Position numbers and translations under genes: made by a program. The notes beneath the pieces were generated by a model that searched no databases, was not told the origin of the DNA, and was given only the letters and a program-made list of their open reading frames with translations. A DNA stretch of 64,000 nt, taken from positions 62,001 to 126,000 of the forward strand of contig NZ_JAHNZT010000021.1 in assembly GCF_019039035.1 (NCBI RefSeq), read 5' to 3'. Numbering within the stretch: position 1 is the first letter of the stretch; every line of letters starts with the position of its first letter. Below, one piece after another: positions 36,758-48,779 of this stretch. The DNA comes from Citreicoccus inhibens (GTDB lineage Bacteria > Myxococcota > Myxococcia > Myxococcales > Myxococcaceae).

Positions 36758-37453
36758 TCAGACGCCCGCGAACCACTCGTAGCCCTGGTCCTCCCAGTAG
36801 CCCCCGGTGGGCTCGGGCAGGAAGTTCACCTCGGTGAGGTACTTCACCATCTTGTAGCCCAGCTTCACCGCCGAATAGAGGCGCAGGGGCGCGCCGTGCG
36901 CGGCGGGCAAGGGCTCACCGTTCATGCCGTAGGCGAGCAGCGTCTGGGCGTGCATGGCGCTGGGGCGGTCCCACGACGACGCGTAGCCCAGGTCGAACGA
37001 GCGGAACTCCACGTAGCCCGCACGAGGGTCCGCGCCCACGGCCTCGGCCACGTCGCGCACGCGCACGCCGTGCCATGCCGCCACCGCGCTCCACCCCTCC
37101 ACGCAGTGATGGCGCACGCGCAGGTCGGCGCGCGGCAGCCGGCGCAAATCCTCCACGGTCAGCACGCTCGGCCGCGCGACGAGCCCGCCCACCTTCAGCG
37201 CCCAGCTCGCGGGCGCGCGCGGGACCTCGGGCGAGATGAAGTACGCGGGGAAGTGCTCGGGCGGCGTGAGCGCGGAGAGGGGCTCCTCGGGTGCCAGCCG
37301 CTCCGGGTCGAACAGGGCCCGTTGCGCGCGCAGGTTGAAGCGCTCCATGGCGCCCAGGAAGCCCGCCTGCGGACGCGTCGAGTCGCACGCCGCGAGCCCG
37401 AGCGCGGACGCGCCCACGAGCAACCGTCGCCGCGTCAGGAGCGCGTCACGCAC
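36758..37453 (-). CDS. YedY/MsrP-like molybdopterin oxidoreductase, short form
   Basis: This encodes 231 residues from the GTG at 37453, which overlaps the upstream stop by eight bases. A twin-arginine signal (TRRRLLVGASALGLAAC) directs export of the folded cofactor protein, and the Cys at its end could also be lipidated. HHCVEGWSAVAAWHGV is the sulfite-oxidase-fold signature, with the Cys that ligates molybdenum. Members reduce or oxidise small sulfur compounds such as methionine sulfoxide in the periplasm. It is about 100 residues shorter than E. coli MsrP. The coupled b-type cytochrome gene would supply electrons. Confidence 0.85.
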   Translation of the reverse strand: MRDALLTRRRLLVGASALGLAACDSTRPQAGFLGAMERFNLRAQRALFDPERLAPEEPLSALTPPEHFPAYFISPEVPRAPASWALKVGGLVARPSVLTVEDLRRLPRADLRVRHHCVEGWSAVAAWHGVRVRDVAEAVGADPRAGYVEFRSFDLGYASSWDRPSAMHAQTLLAYGMNGEPLPAAHGAPLRLYSAVKLGYKMVKYLTEVNFLPEPTGGYWEDQGYEWFAGV

Positions 37454-38177
37454 GGGGCTTCTCCCCGCCCGTCACCATCTCGACGAGCGCGCGAGGATGC
37501 AGCGCCACGAGCAGGACATGGCCGAGCGTGAAGAGGACGAACAGCGAGAGCACGCCCAGGTGCACGGCGCGCGCGGTGTCATAGCCGCCGAACAGCGCGG
37601 TGAGTCCCCGCAGCTGCACGGGCTTGTAGAGCACGAGCCCGGAGAGCACCGCGAGCAGCCCGAGCAGGAGCGCGCCTGAGTACGCCAGTCGCTGGAGCCC
37701 GTTGTAGAGCCCTTGGGCGGGCGGCTCGTGGCGGAGGCGCAGATAGAACGCGAGCGTCTGGAGCGCGTTGCGCGCATCGCGGCGGGGCAGGAAGACGCGG
37801 CGGCGCCACTCGCCGCTGAGCAACAGATAGAACCCATACACCGCGCCGTTGAGGACGAGGAGCCACGCGAAGGCGAAGTGCCAGTGACGCGCGCCCGCGA
37901 GCCACCCCCCCAGCCGCGCCCACGCCGGAGGTGTCACATCTTGAAAGGGATACCAGGCAAACGGCTGACCGCGCGGGCCGAGCTTGGGATAGGCCGCGAG
38001 GATTTGCAGCCCGCTGCCCGCCATGATGACGAGCAGCGGCACATGGGCCCAATGGGCGAGTCGGATGAGCCAGGGCTGGGGACGGCGTTCTTCGGGCGCG
38101 CGCACGCGCGGGACCACAGCATGCAGTCGGCTCGGAAAAGTGCCGCGAGACAGGCCATCGCCGGGTAGGTGACGCAC
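37446..38177 (-). CDS. Membrane b-type cytochrome (cytochrome b561 / hydrogenase cytochrome b type)
   Basis: This encodes up to 243 residues; the start is uncertain among GTG codons from 38177 to about 38100. Four hydrophobic segments carry the heme-binding histidines: RLAHWAHVPLLVIMAGSG, RHWHFAFAWLLVLNGAVYG and AVHLGVLSLFVLFTLGHVLL. This is the PF01292-type di-heme cytochrome that passes quinol electrons to a periplasmic partner. Its 8-base overlap with the YedY-like gene indicates one redox unit, analogous in role to MsrPQ though the cytochrome family differs. Confidence 0.85.
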   Translation of the reverse strand: MRHLPGDGLSRGTFPSRLHAVVPRVRAPEERRPQPWLIRLAHWAHVPLLVIMAGSGLQILAAYPKLGPRGQPFAWYPFQDVTPPAWARLGGWLAGARHWHFAFAWLLVLNGAVYGFYLLLSGEWRRRVFLPRRDARNALQTLAFYLRLRHEPPAQGLYNGLQRLAYSGALLLGLLAVLSGLVLYKPVQLRGLTALFGGYDTARAVHLGVLSLFVLFTLGHVLLVALHPRALVEMVTGGEKPRA

Positions 38178-38302
38178 GCGCGTCGGGACGTCGTCCAGCG
38201 GACGCGTGGGTCGGTCGTGAAGACGAGCCGGCGTGACACATGTCCGTCTTCCTTTGCATCGTGGGACCTGCTCCTATCGACGTGACAGGGAGGGGCTTGC
38301 CG

Positions 38303-40984
38303 ATGAATCAGGCGAACACGCGGCGGTTGTCTTTGTTTGCCGGAGCGCTGTGGGTGCTCTTGGGGGGCTGCACGCTCCTGGAGGAGCCCTCCTTCGACCT
38401 GGAGCCTTCGGGCTCGGTGCGGGTGATGGTGGTGTTGCCTCGCTCGCTGCGCTCCGACGCGGTGGCGCGCGTGAGGGCCACCGCGACGCCCGCGGATGGC
38501 GCGGCGGTGGAGGGAGACCTGTCGGGCTCGGGGAGCTTGTGGGCCGGGTCGGTGGCGCGGGTTCGGTCCGGCCCGGCGCGAGTGCGCGCGGAGGCGCTGG
38601 ACGCGTCGGGCGCGGCGCTGGCCTCGTTGGATGCGGACGCGGTGGACCTTCCGCCGCACCACGCCGCGCTGCTGTTGCTGCTGCCGCAGGCGGCCTCGAC
38701 GAAGCCGCCGGTGGGGAACGTGGCGCCCGTCATCGACGCGGTGGTGGCCGCGGAGGCGGTGGTAAAGCCGGGCGCCACGGTGGCGCTGCGCGCGCGCGCG
38801 CATGACCCGAATCCGGATGACGCGGACACGCTGAAGTACGCGTGGAAGGCGTCCGCGGGCGTGTTCTCGGACGCGGCGAGCGCGGCGCCCACGTGGACGG
38901 CGCCAGCGGACGCGGGCAACGTGACGGTGACGCTCTCGGTGTCGGACGCGCACGGCGCGGTGGCGACGCTGGGCTTCGCGGTGAGCGTGGGGCTGGCTGG
39001 GTTGGGCGAGCCCTCCCCCCAGGCGGTGTTCAACCGCTGGCCGGCGGTGACGGAGCTGGGCGCGCGGCCGTCGGCGGAGCTGCCGGTGAATGAGGCCGCG
39101 GCGCTGGAGGCCTCGGCCACGGATGATGACGGCGACGCGCTCACGTACGGCTGGGCGGCCACGTGCGAGGGCACCTTCGACGACGCGACGGCGGCGACCC
39201 CGCACTTCACGCCCACCGCGATGCCGGCCTCGGATACGTGCGGCAACTGTCGGCTCACGGTGACGATGCGCGACGCCTACGGCGGCGAGGCGACGCGCGG
39301 GCTGGACGTGTGCGTGGTGCAGCGGCAGCCGCCGCGCATCACGAGCACGGCGCAGTCCTCGACGGATGCGGTGGCGGGGCAGGTGCTCCAGTTCGACGTC
39401 GCGGCGATGGATCCGCAGGGGCGTCCGCTGACGTTCGCGTGGACTGCGACGACCGGCGCGATGGGGCCGGCGACGAGCACGGCGACCACGAGCACGGCGA
39501 CCTGGACGGAGCTGTCGTGCGTGCCCTCGGACACGCTGCCGGTCATCGCGGTGACGGTGACGAACGCGGCGGGGCTCCGGGTGAGCCGCACGTTCCCGGT
39601 GACGTGGGGAGGCCGTTTGTGTGGCGCCCAGCGGCCCTGCGCGGTGACGCTGGGGGCGGGCACGGTGACGCTGGGCGCGGACTGCACGACGGAGGGCACG
39701 GTGTATGTCCCGGATGGCCATCTGTTCGACGGCGCGGGCTTCACGCTGACGGCGGTGGAGCAGGACGGGACGCCGGCCTCGCACTGGAAGGGCGCGGTGC
39801 TGCGCAACCGAGGGGCCTCGGCGAGCATTCGGCAGGTGGTGGTGACGGCCCGCGGGCTCGCGGACCTCTGCGACACGGGCGCGGATCGCCTCGTGGGCAT
39901 CCAGTTGCAGGAGGCGAGCGGCGCCATCACGGACACCCAGGTGCGGGACCTCCACCAGAAGGAAGGCCGGAGCGGGTGCCAGGAGGGCCTGGGCATCGAC
40001 GTGCGCGGCGCCACGAGCGGGACGCAGGTGGCGCGCGTGGACGTGCTGCGCAACCAGGTGGCCGGGTATCAGAAGGCGGGCATCGTGGTGTCGGGCCTGG
40101 TGGATGCGACGCTGACGGACAACACGGTGACCGGCGTGGGCCCGCAAGGCTTCCTCGCGCCCAACGGCATCCAGCTCGGGTATGGCGTGACGGGGCGGGT
40201 GAATCGCAACACGGTGACGGGGAATGGATACACGGGCGGGGATGTCGCGGCGGGCATCCTCGTGGTGGGCGGCGCGTACTCCGGGCCGGGGACACCGCTC
40301 TGCAAGGACGTGACGCTCCAGGGGAACACGCTCGATGAGAACGACGTGGGCATCAATCTGGCGCAGGCCGATGGGACGGATGCGCACGGCAACGTGATTC
40401 CCCCGGCGGAGCTGACCCGCATCCAGGTGACAGAGAACCGCATCCACAAGACAGACGTGACGAATGGGCTCGTGTATCAGGCGGGCATCGCGGACCTGGG
40501 GAGCGCGAACGTCATCAGCCTGAACGACGTCACGGGGCCGGGTTACTCGCGCGCGACACGTCCGGACTCGACCTTCGACGTGGATGTGTTGTCGGTGGGG
40601 ACGGACCGCAAGTTGGTGTTCCTCAACCCCGAGCGCTCGGTGGTGGCGAAGGCGTGCTCACCGAGGCTGGTGGTGCAGGCGCAGGACGCGGTGGGCAACC
40701 TGGCGCCGCTGGTCTCGGACACGGTGTCGGTGTCCGCGACGGGGACCGCGGCGGCGGGGGTGACGTTCCACCTGAAGCCTGACTGCAGTGACGCGGCGGT
40801 GACCGCGTTGCCGCTGGAGGGCGCGCAGCGCGAGGCGGTGTTCTACTTCCAGGCGGCGCAGGCGGGCGACCTGGCGGTCACCGTGGCGGGAGGAGCGGTG
40901 ACCGCGACGCAACCCCAGACGGGCGCGGTGGCTCCCACGCTCTCACGGTGGGTGGGGATACCGAACGACGCGCCCCTCTGGTGA
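38303..40984 (+). CDS. Surface lipoprotein with PKD-like and right-handed beta-helix regions
   Basis: This encodes 893 residues. The ATG at 38303 follows a GGGAGGGG site; a longer frame from 38240 lacks one and would bury the signal peptide. The signal ends in the lipobox LLGGC. Residues about 140-430 hold three PKD/Ig-like beta-sandwich units (for example NVTVTLSVSDAHGAVATLGF and NCRLTVTMRDAYGGEATRG). The C-terminal 400 residues show asparagine-rich turns (GIVVSGLVDATLTDNTVTGV, TGRVNRNTVTGN) of a parallel beta-helix, a fold used to bind or cut polysaccharides. No catalytic residues can be assigned. The location is the outer surface. Confidence 0.8.
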   Translation: MNQANTRRLSLFAGALWVLLGGCTLLEEPSFDLEPSGSVRVMVVLPRSLRSDAVARVRATATPADGAAVEGDLSGSGSLWAGSVARVRSGPARVRAEALDASGAALASLDADAVDLPPHHAALLLLLPQAASTKPPVGNVAPVIDAVVAAEAVVKPGATVALRARAHDPNPDDADTLKYAWKASAGVFSDAASAAPTWTAPADAGNVTVTLSVSDAHGAVATLGFAVSVGLAGLGEPSPQAVFNRWPAVTELGARPSAELPVNEAAALEASATDDDGDALTYGWAATCEGTFDDATAATPHFTPTAMPASDTCGNCRLTVTMRDAYGGEATRGLDVCVVQRQPPRITSTAQSSTDAVAGQVLQFDVAAMDPQGRPLTFAWTATTGAMGPATSTATTSTATWTELSCVPSDTLPVIAVTVTNAAGLRVSRTFPVTWGGRLCGAQRPCAVTLGAGTVTLGADCTTEGTVYVPDGHLFDGAGFTLTAVEQDGTPASHWKGAVLRNRGASASIRQVVVTARGLADLCDTGADRLVGIQLQEASGAITDTQVRDLHQKEGRSGCQEGLGIDVRGATSGTQVARVDVLRNQVAGYQKAGIVVSGLVDATLTDNTVTGVGPQGFLAPNGIQLGYGVTGRVNRNTVTGNGYTGGDVAAGILVVGGAYSGPGTPLCKDVTLQGNTLDENDVGINLAQADGTDAHGNVIPPAELTRIQVTENRIHKTDVTNGLVYQAGIADLGSANVISLNDVTGPGYSRATRPDSTFDVDVLSVGTDRKLVFLNPERSVVAKACSPRLVVQAQDAVGNLAPLVSDTVSVSATGTAAAGVTFHLKPDCSDAAVTALPLEGAQREAVFYFQAAQAGDLAVTVAGGAVTATQPQTGAVAPTLSRWVGIPNDAPLW

Positions 40985-41002
40985 CACGGCGCCAGGGCGC
41001 AT

Positions 41003-42684
<1,682 letters not shown>

Positions 42685-42688
<4 letters not shown>

Positions 42689-45600
42689 GCCGCCTCCTTC
42701 CGCTCCAGCGCCCCGCGCAGCGCGTCCGCGCTCTGGAATCGCTCCTCGACCTCTCGCGACAGGCAGCGGCCGATGAGCGCGCGCAGGTCCTCCGGCACGC
42801 TGGAGGGCAGGGGCGCGGCGGGGGTGTTGTGGATGCGGTAGACGAGCTCCAACTCGTGGGTGCCGAGGAAGGGCCGGTGCCCGGACAGCAACTCGTAAAT
42901 CACCACGCCGAGGCTCCAGACGTCGCTGCGCCCATCCACGGGGCGGCCCACGCACTGCTCGGGGCTCATGTACGCGAGCGTGCCCACCGCGGCCCCCTGG
43001 CGGGTGACGGTCTTGAAGACGATGCTGCGCACGAGCCCCAGGTCGGTGAGCACCGCGCCCTGGGAGCCCAGGAGGATGTTCTCGGGCTTCACGTCGCGGT
43101 GCACGACGCCCGCGCCATGCAGGGCGGCGAGCGCGGAGGCCACGTCGTGCGCGAGCGTGCGCACCTCGTCCGCCGCGAGCGTGCCGCGCGCCGCGAGGTG
43201 CGCGCGCAGGGACGGGCCATCCACCAGTTGCATGGCGAGAAACCCCCTGCCGTCATCGAGAGTGCCGGCCTCCAGGATGCGCACCAGGTTCGGGTGGGCC
43301 ATCTGCATGCCGGCGCGGGCCTCGCGGAAGAAGCGATCGCGCACCTCGGGATGGCTCATCGCCTCGGCGTCGAACAGCTTGAGGGCCACCTCGCCGTGAG
43401 GCCCCCGGGCTCGCCAGACGGTGGCCGCCGCGCCCGCGCCCAGTTGCGACAGGAGGACGTAGGGCCCCGCCTGCCGGCGCGCGCGGCGCCGCTGTCTCCA
43501 GGTCCGGAGCAGCCCCGTGCCCAGGGCTGGTAGCAGCGCGCCGGGGCCCAGCAGCAGGACGCCTGGGACGCCCCAGCGCACCAGCGGCCCGAGCAGCCCG
43601 AGCACGCCCAGCGCGAACACGGGCAGCATCACCCGCTGTTGTCCCGGCAGGAGCCGCCGGCCCATCCACCCCAGCGCGAGCAGCCCGAGGAGCAGGGTGA
43701 GTCCCTCGCGAGGCCCGTTGGCGAGGCGCACCGAGGTGGACGCCCACCGCAGGGCGAGCCGCCCCACGCGCGCGGGGCCGTCCACGTCTTGCACGCGCAC
43801 CGTGCTGCCCGCTTGGACTCCCGTGAGGACGCGCCGCTCTCCCGTGGGGAAGCGCACCTCCAGGGTGTAGCGCGCCAACGGGTCGGGAAGCCCCACCCGC
43901 GCCCTCCCGCCGCGCGCTCGGGCCGTGGCCACCGGAGGGCCGCCCGCCTCGGGGCGGAGCAGCACCCAGGCGCCCTCGGCTCGGCTGTCGCCGTGGCTGG
44001 CGCTCACGTCCACCCGCACGGCGCGGCTCGCGGTCGCGGTGGCCAGCAGCAGGCCCCGCTCCGGTGTGTACACGTCGGGGGCCCCGTCCCCGTTGGCGTC
44101 GAAGACGGCGGGCTGGGACAGCGGGCCCGTGACGTCGGTGATGCGCTCGAAGCCCTGCTCCCCGCCCAGGTACACCTCTCCGCCCTGGGTCATCCGCGCG
44201 CCCACGCGCAGCTCGGCTTGGATGACGTCGGGGCGGCCATCGAGGTTGAGGTCCACCACCAACCCGGCGGGGGCCTCGGGGCGCGTCCAGGGCTCACAGC
44301 CGCCGCGGGCCGTGGGCGGGCAGGTGACGAAGGGGAAGGCCCGCTCGGGGTTGTGCAGGCGCTGGGCGGACACCTCCGGCCTTCCGTCCCGGTCGAGGTC
44401 CGTCCACGCTCCGCCCTCGGCGACGAGGGGCAGGGGCAGCACCTGGAAGTGCCCCGGCGTGTCCTGGCGCAGCAGCAGGGGCGGGTCTCTCCAGCGCAGG
44501 GCGAAGCCATCCGCGTCGCCGTCTGCGTCGGCGTCATCCCACAGCACGTGGTCCGTCCCGGGCGGCGTGGGCGCCTCGGGCCCGAGGGTGAACTGGCCCG
44601 CCCCGTCGTTGAGATAGAAGGCGTGCCGCTCCAGGGTGACGACGTGCAGGTCCAGGTCCCCGTCCCCTTCCATGTCCACGAGCGCCACGCTGGCGTTGTT
44701 CGCGGAAATCACCCGGGTGCGCTCGAAGCGCCCGGCGGAGAAGCGCCACACCTCCACCGTGCTCGCGCGGGTGGCCGCCACCAGGTCCAGGTCCCCATCT
44801 CCGTCGAGGTCCCCCAGGGCGAAGCGCCCGTTCCACAGTTGAATGTCCCGGGGCAGCGCGCTGTCGAGCGGCACGAAGTGGCCTGCGCCGTCGTTGCGGA
44901 AGGCCACCATCGCGGCGCTGCCCGTGCCCTCGCCCCCCTCGGGGGAGAGCGCGACCACGTCTTCGTCTCCATCCCCGTCGAAGTCCGCGGCCACGACGTG
45001 CAGCAGGCCCTTGGGGAGCGTTCCAGGAGGTGTCTCCGCGAAGGTGGGGACGCGCCGCTCGGTGGAGCGGTAGATGCCGTCGTGCGCCAGCACCCAGACC
45101 TCGCCGCCGGACTCGGCCATGGCGCGAGGCTCGAAGCGCAGTCCGCTGGCCACCGGCACCCACCGCTCCCGCTCCACGCGGAAGACGGTGCCCGCGCTCG
45201 CGCCCCACCGGCCGTCCGCGTCCAGCACGATGTTGCCCAGGGCGAACGGGCCCTGGAGGGCCCGCCAGCGGCCCTCCTCGAAGCGATAGAGGAGGCCGCC
45301 GCGGGTGCCCATTCCGCAGGCGTGGAGGGATTGCGTGGGCGCGCCGTCCAGCGGCGGGACGGGCTCCCAGCCCCCGGGCGTCGAGCGCCAGAGCCGGCCC
45401 CCGCCGTACTCCAGCAGCCAGCCCTGGCCCCGCGCATCGAAGCGGACCTGACCGCAGTAGTAGGTGTTGGCCCCAATCTCCGGCGTCCACGCGGCGAAGG
45501 ACGGCTGGGATACCCAGGTGCCGTCCTTCCAGCGCCACATCCGGGCGCGCTGTCCACAGGCCCAACCGTCTCCGTTCGGCAGCAGGGCATAGCTGCCCAC

Positions 45601-46074
45601 CTGGAGGAACTCGCTGTCGTCCAGCCGCTCCCTCGGGGTGGGCACGGGCTCGCTGCCCGTGGCCGTCACCCGCAGCAGGTTGGGCTGGAAGCCATTCAGT
45701 GTGTGATTGAAGCCGAAGTAGACCTCGCCCGCGCGCCAGGAGGACAGGGACAGCTCGGTGGCGAAGGGGCCCTCGTAGGCCACGCGCCAGGGGCCACCCG
45801 GCGGGCGGTGGTAGAGGCGCGAGCGTCCGGCGGTGGTCGCCTCTCCGGACACCGCCACCCAGAGCCCGCCTCCCGGGTCCGCGAGCATGGCGGGCACATT
45901 CCCTCCCACCTCGTCGAGCGGGAGCTCCCGGTAGAAGCGCCAGGTGTCGGCGGCCTCGGACAGGGGCGGTGGCGCGTGTCTCGCGTCGTCGCAGGCGGCG
46001 GCCAGCACGAGCAGCGGCAACATCCACGGGAGCAGGCCCCCTGCCGGTGCGCGCGAAGGTCTGGAATTGAACAT
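42685..46074 (-). CDS. Membrane Ser/Thr protein kinase with external FG-GAP propeller
   Basis: This encodes 1129 residues. A signal peptide ending in LAAAC starts it. Residues to about 640 hold beta-propeller repeats with FG-GAP/calcium-type signatures ([39 protein letters not shown]), and an ASPIC/UnbV-like domain follows (about 665-765). Three hydrophobic segments (about 785-860) lead into a basic stretch and a C-terminal Hanks kinase (about 865-1129): VALKLF lysine, [11 protein letters not shown] complete, DFG present as DLG, then [10 protein letters not shown]. So sensing is outside and phosphorylation inside, with the kinase C-terminal, the reverse of the common PknB order. The sigma-54 activator gene overlaps its end by four bases. 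Confidence 0.9.
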
Positions 46075-46123
46075 TGGCTGGGGAATCTACGCGTCGCGCG
46101 AGGCTCCTGGGAGGTGCCGCGAC

Positions 46124-46159
46124 GTGACGAGGAACGTCACCCGGTCAGAAAAAGCTGAC
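46124..46159. promoter_or_regulatory. Two adjacent inverted repeats, candidate activator-binding sites
   Basis: GTGACG (46124-46129) pairs with CGTCAC (46135-46140) across five bases, and GTCAG (46144-46148) with CTGAC (46155-46159) across six bases. They lie 62-97 bases upstream of the sigma-54 promoter, a usual distance for enhancer sites of NtrC-like activators. They also lie in the leader of the divergent kinase gene, so autoregulation is possible. Confidence 0.4.
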
Positions 46160-46220
46160 TCCATTCCCTCTCACGTTCGCAACCGCGCGTTTTTACAGCT
46201 GCGGTCGGAGGCGTGGGGTT

Positions 46221-46236
46221 TGGAATGTCGTTTGCT
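46221..46236 (+). promoter_or_regulatory. Predicted sigma-54 (-24/-12) promoter
   Basis: TGGAATGTCGTTTGCT matches the TGGCACG-N4-TTGCW consensus at the invariant GG and GC, which are separated by exactly ten bases, and at most flanking positions. Transcription would begin near 46247, about 76 bases before the RCC1 lipoprotein start. Its position beside a sigma-54 activator gene supports it. Confidence 0.6.
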
Positions 46237-46322
46237 CTACGCCCGCCGCAACAACCCCATCCATCGCCGCACCCGCCGGCTGGCGCACCGCTTCATGCGG
46301 CGCGCCGCGACAGGAGACGTGT

Positions 46323-48689
46323 ATGCATCGAGAGACTTTTTCATCCCGAGAGAGGCGCCTCGGGGTCCTGCTGCCCTGGCTGCTGCTGAGCGCGCTGACG
46401 GGCCTCGCGGGCTGCAAGCCTTCCGAGTCCAGCCAGGCCGAGCCGCTCAGCACCGCGGTGTTCTCCATCACCGTCGACGAGCCGGTGGCTGGCGGTGACA
46501 CCGGTGGCGCGGGGCGCGTGTCTTCGTTCGCCAACTTCTCCTTCACGAGCGTGGCGCGCATCCGCATCGACGTGTTGGAGACGGCGACCGGCACCCCGCT
46601 CTACAAGGGGATGGACCTCACGGTGGCGGGAGGGACGTGGTCGGGCACCGTGCCCTTCCTGCCTCGGAACAAGGGCCTCACCTTCCAGGCGCGCGCCACG
46701 GGGCTCAAGGGCGAGCTGTACTTCTCGGGCAGCACGGACAAGACGCTCACGGGCGACAACGAGAGCGTGGTCATCGTGTTGGCGCCGGTGAGTGACGGGG
46801 AGACCGTCTCCCTACCGCGCATCAAGAAGATCACCATCCCGGCCGAGTTCCCTCCGGGCAAGCGCGGCAACATCGACTTCCTGGTGGAGGCCAACACGGG
46901 GGAGCCGCTGCGCTACGTCATCACCGCCGGGAGCGGGGGCGGCTCGTTCTCGCCGGTGCAGGGAACCCTGCAACTGCTGGGCACCACCGGCACCTTCGTC
47001 AGCCAGTACGCGCCGCCCTCGGTGACGACCGAGACCGAGTTCACCCATGAGGTGCTCGTCACGAACTCGGCGGGCCACTCCGTCAAGACGACCTTCAAGA
47101 CGAAGGTGCTGCCGGTCGACCCGTCGTCCGACGCCATCGACACGCACGTGTCCGTGCTCTTCAACCCGGTCATCCAATCCCTCAAGGCCACGCGGCGGAT
47201 GGGAACTGGGGACGTCATCTGGGAGGCGACCGTCGCGGATGACAGCGCGGCCTCGACGCTGACCTATGCGTGGAGCTTCAACCCGCAGGGCGCGGTCGAC
47301 CCCGTGCCTGTCTTCGCGGGTCAGTCCAACCCCACCACGATGCACGGCTACTCCTCGGCGCTCCAGGGCGAGCTGGTGCTCCAGGTGACGGACGTGGACG
47401 GCGGGCAGACGACGCTGAAGTACGTGCTCACGCCCGGCCAGTTCCCGGATGCCCCCTATGCGGTGGGCAACCTCAACGGGCTCATCTCCATTCAGGCCGG
47501 GGAGAGCCACACCTGCGTGCTGTTCGACAACGCGAACGTGCGGTGCTGGGGCCTCAATGCCTCGGGGCAGCTGGGCTACGAGCACACCCTGGATATCGGC
47601 GACAACGAGCACCCGTACACCGCCGGCAACGTCAACCTCGTCGGCAACGCGACGCAGGTGGTGACGGGCGCCAGCCACACCTGCGCCCTGCTCGAAGGGG
47701 GCTTCGTGCGGTGCTGGGGCGGCAACGCGCATGGCCAACTGGGCTATGGCCACACCGCCAACATTGGCGACGGCGAGCCGGTCGCCAGCGAGGGCTATGT
47801 GGGCCTGGGAGGCCGCGCGGTGAAGCTCGCCGCTGGCGCGGAGCACACCTGCGCGGTCCTCAGCACGGGCAAGGTGCGCTGCTGGGGCGCCAACAGCCAG
47901 GGGCAGCTCGGCTACGGCCACACCCGCGACGTGGGGGACAACGAGTGGGTTTGGAGCGCGGGGGACGTGGACGTGGGCGGCCCGGTGCAAGACATCACCG
48001 CCGGGGCGTTCCACACCTGCGCGTTGCTCAGCACGGGCAAGGTGCGCTGCTGGGGACAGGCCGCGCTCGGCCAGCTCGGTTACGGGAACACGACTGCGAT
48101 TGGCGACAACGAGACGCCGGCCACGGCGGGCGACGTGGACGTGGGCGGGCCGGTCCTTCAGCTCAGCGCGGGCAAGGCGCATACGTGTGCCCTGTTGAGC
48201 ACCGGCCGGGTGGTCTGCTGGGGCTACAACGTCAACGGGCAGCTGGGCTACCCGGGCTATTACACGTGGCCCTATTACCCCTACTTCGACAACGTGGGCG
48301 ACACCGAGACGCCCGCGTCGGTCGGCTCCGTCGAGCTGTATGGCACGGCCATCCAGGTCGCCGCGGGCGCGGACCACACCTGCGCGTTGATGAGCTTTGG
48401 CGCAGTGAAGTGCTGGGGGTATGGCGCGTATGGCCAGCTTGGCTATGGAAAGAGCAGCACGCTCTCCACGCCGAACGCCGAAATCGTGAACCTGGGGGGC
48501 GCGTCGGCGTATGCCCTGACGGCGGGTGGCGCTCACACCTGCGCGTTGTTGAGCACGGGCAAGGCGCGGTGCTGGGGCCGCAACGACCATGGCCAGCTCG
48601 GCTACGCCAACACCCTCAACCTGGGGGATGACGAGCTGCCTTCCGCCGCGGGAGACATCCAGGTGCTCGCGCCTCCCGTGGGGCCCTGA
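46323..48689 (+). CDS. RCC1-repeat beta-propeller lipoprotein
   Basis: This encodes 788 residues. GGAG is seven bases before the ATG. The signal peptide ends in LAGC followed by Lys. Residues 50-380 are Ig-like beta domains (TEFTHEVLVTNSAGHSVKTT). From about 390 there are seven RCC1 repeats, each built on AGxxHTCALLSTGKVRCWG then NxxGQLGYG. Each repeat carries the paired Cys of the myxobacterial secreted RCC1 type, which likely form disulfides outside the cell. It is probably a surface binding or sensing propeller. The gene is divergent from the membrane-kinase operon and has a predicted sigma-54 promoter. Confidence 0.9.
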   Translation: MHRETFSSRERRLGVLLPWLLLSALTGLAGCKPSESSQAEPLSTAVFSITVDEPVAGGDTGGAGRVSSFANFSFTSVARIRIDVLETATGTPLYKGMDLTVAGGTWSGTVPFLPRNKGLTFQARATGLKGELYFSGSTDKTLTGDNESVVIVLAPVSDGETVSLPRIKKITIPAEFPPGKRGNIDFLVEANTGEPLRYVITAGSGGGSFSPVQGTLQLLGTTGTFVSQYAPPSVTTETEFTHEVLVTNSAGHSVKTTFKTKVLPVDPSSDAIDTHVSVLFNPVIQSLKATRRMGTGDVIWEATVADDSAASTLTYAWSFNPQGAVDPVPVFAGQSNPTTMHGYSSALQGELVLQVTDVDGGQTTLKYVLTPGQFPDAPYAVGNLNGLISIQAGESHTCVLFDNANVRCWGLNASGQLGYEHTLDIGDNEHPYTAGNVNLVGNATQVVTGASHTCALLEGGFVRCWGGNAHGQLGYGHTANIGDGEPVASEGYVGLGGRAVKLAAGAEHTCAVLSTGKVRCWGANSQGQLGYGHTRDVGDNEWVWSAGDVDVGGPVQDITAGAFHTCALLSTGKVRCWGQAALGQLGYGNTTAIGDNETPATAGDVDVGGPVLQLSAGKAHTCALLSTGRVVCWGYNVNGQLGYPGYYTWPYYPYFDNVGDTETPASVGSVELYGTAIQVAAGADHTCALMSFGAVKCWGYGAYGQLGYGKSSTLSTPNAEIVNLGGASAYALTAGGAHTCALLSTGKARCWGRNDHGQLGYANTLNLGDDELPSAAGDIQVLAPPVGP

Positions 48690-48779
48690 GCCATGGCGTC
48701 GGCCCGCTGGGACAGCGAATGGGTTTGCAAGACGTGGGAAGTCATTGCCGTGAAACGCAGCAATCCAAAGGGAGGGCGC

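Noticed and set aside
38240-38302. Upstream extension of the PKD/beta-helix lipoprotein to an earlier ATG
   Set aside because: It lacks a ribosome site and would put 21 residues before a clear lipoprotein signal peptide.
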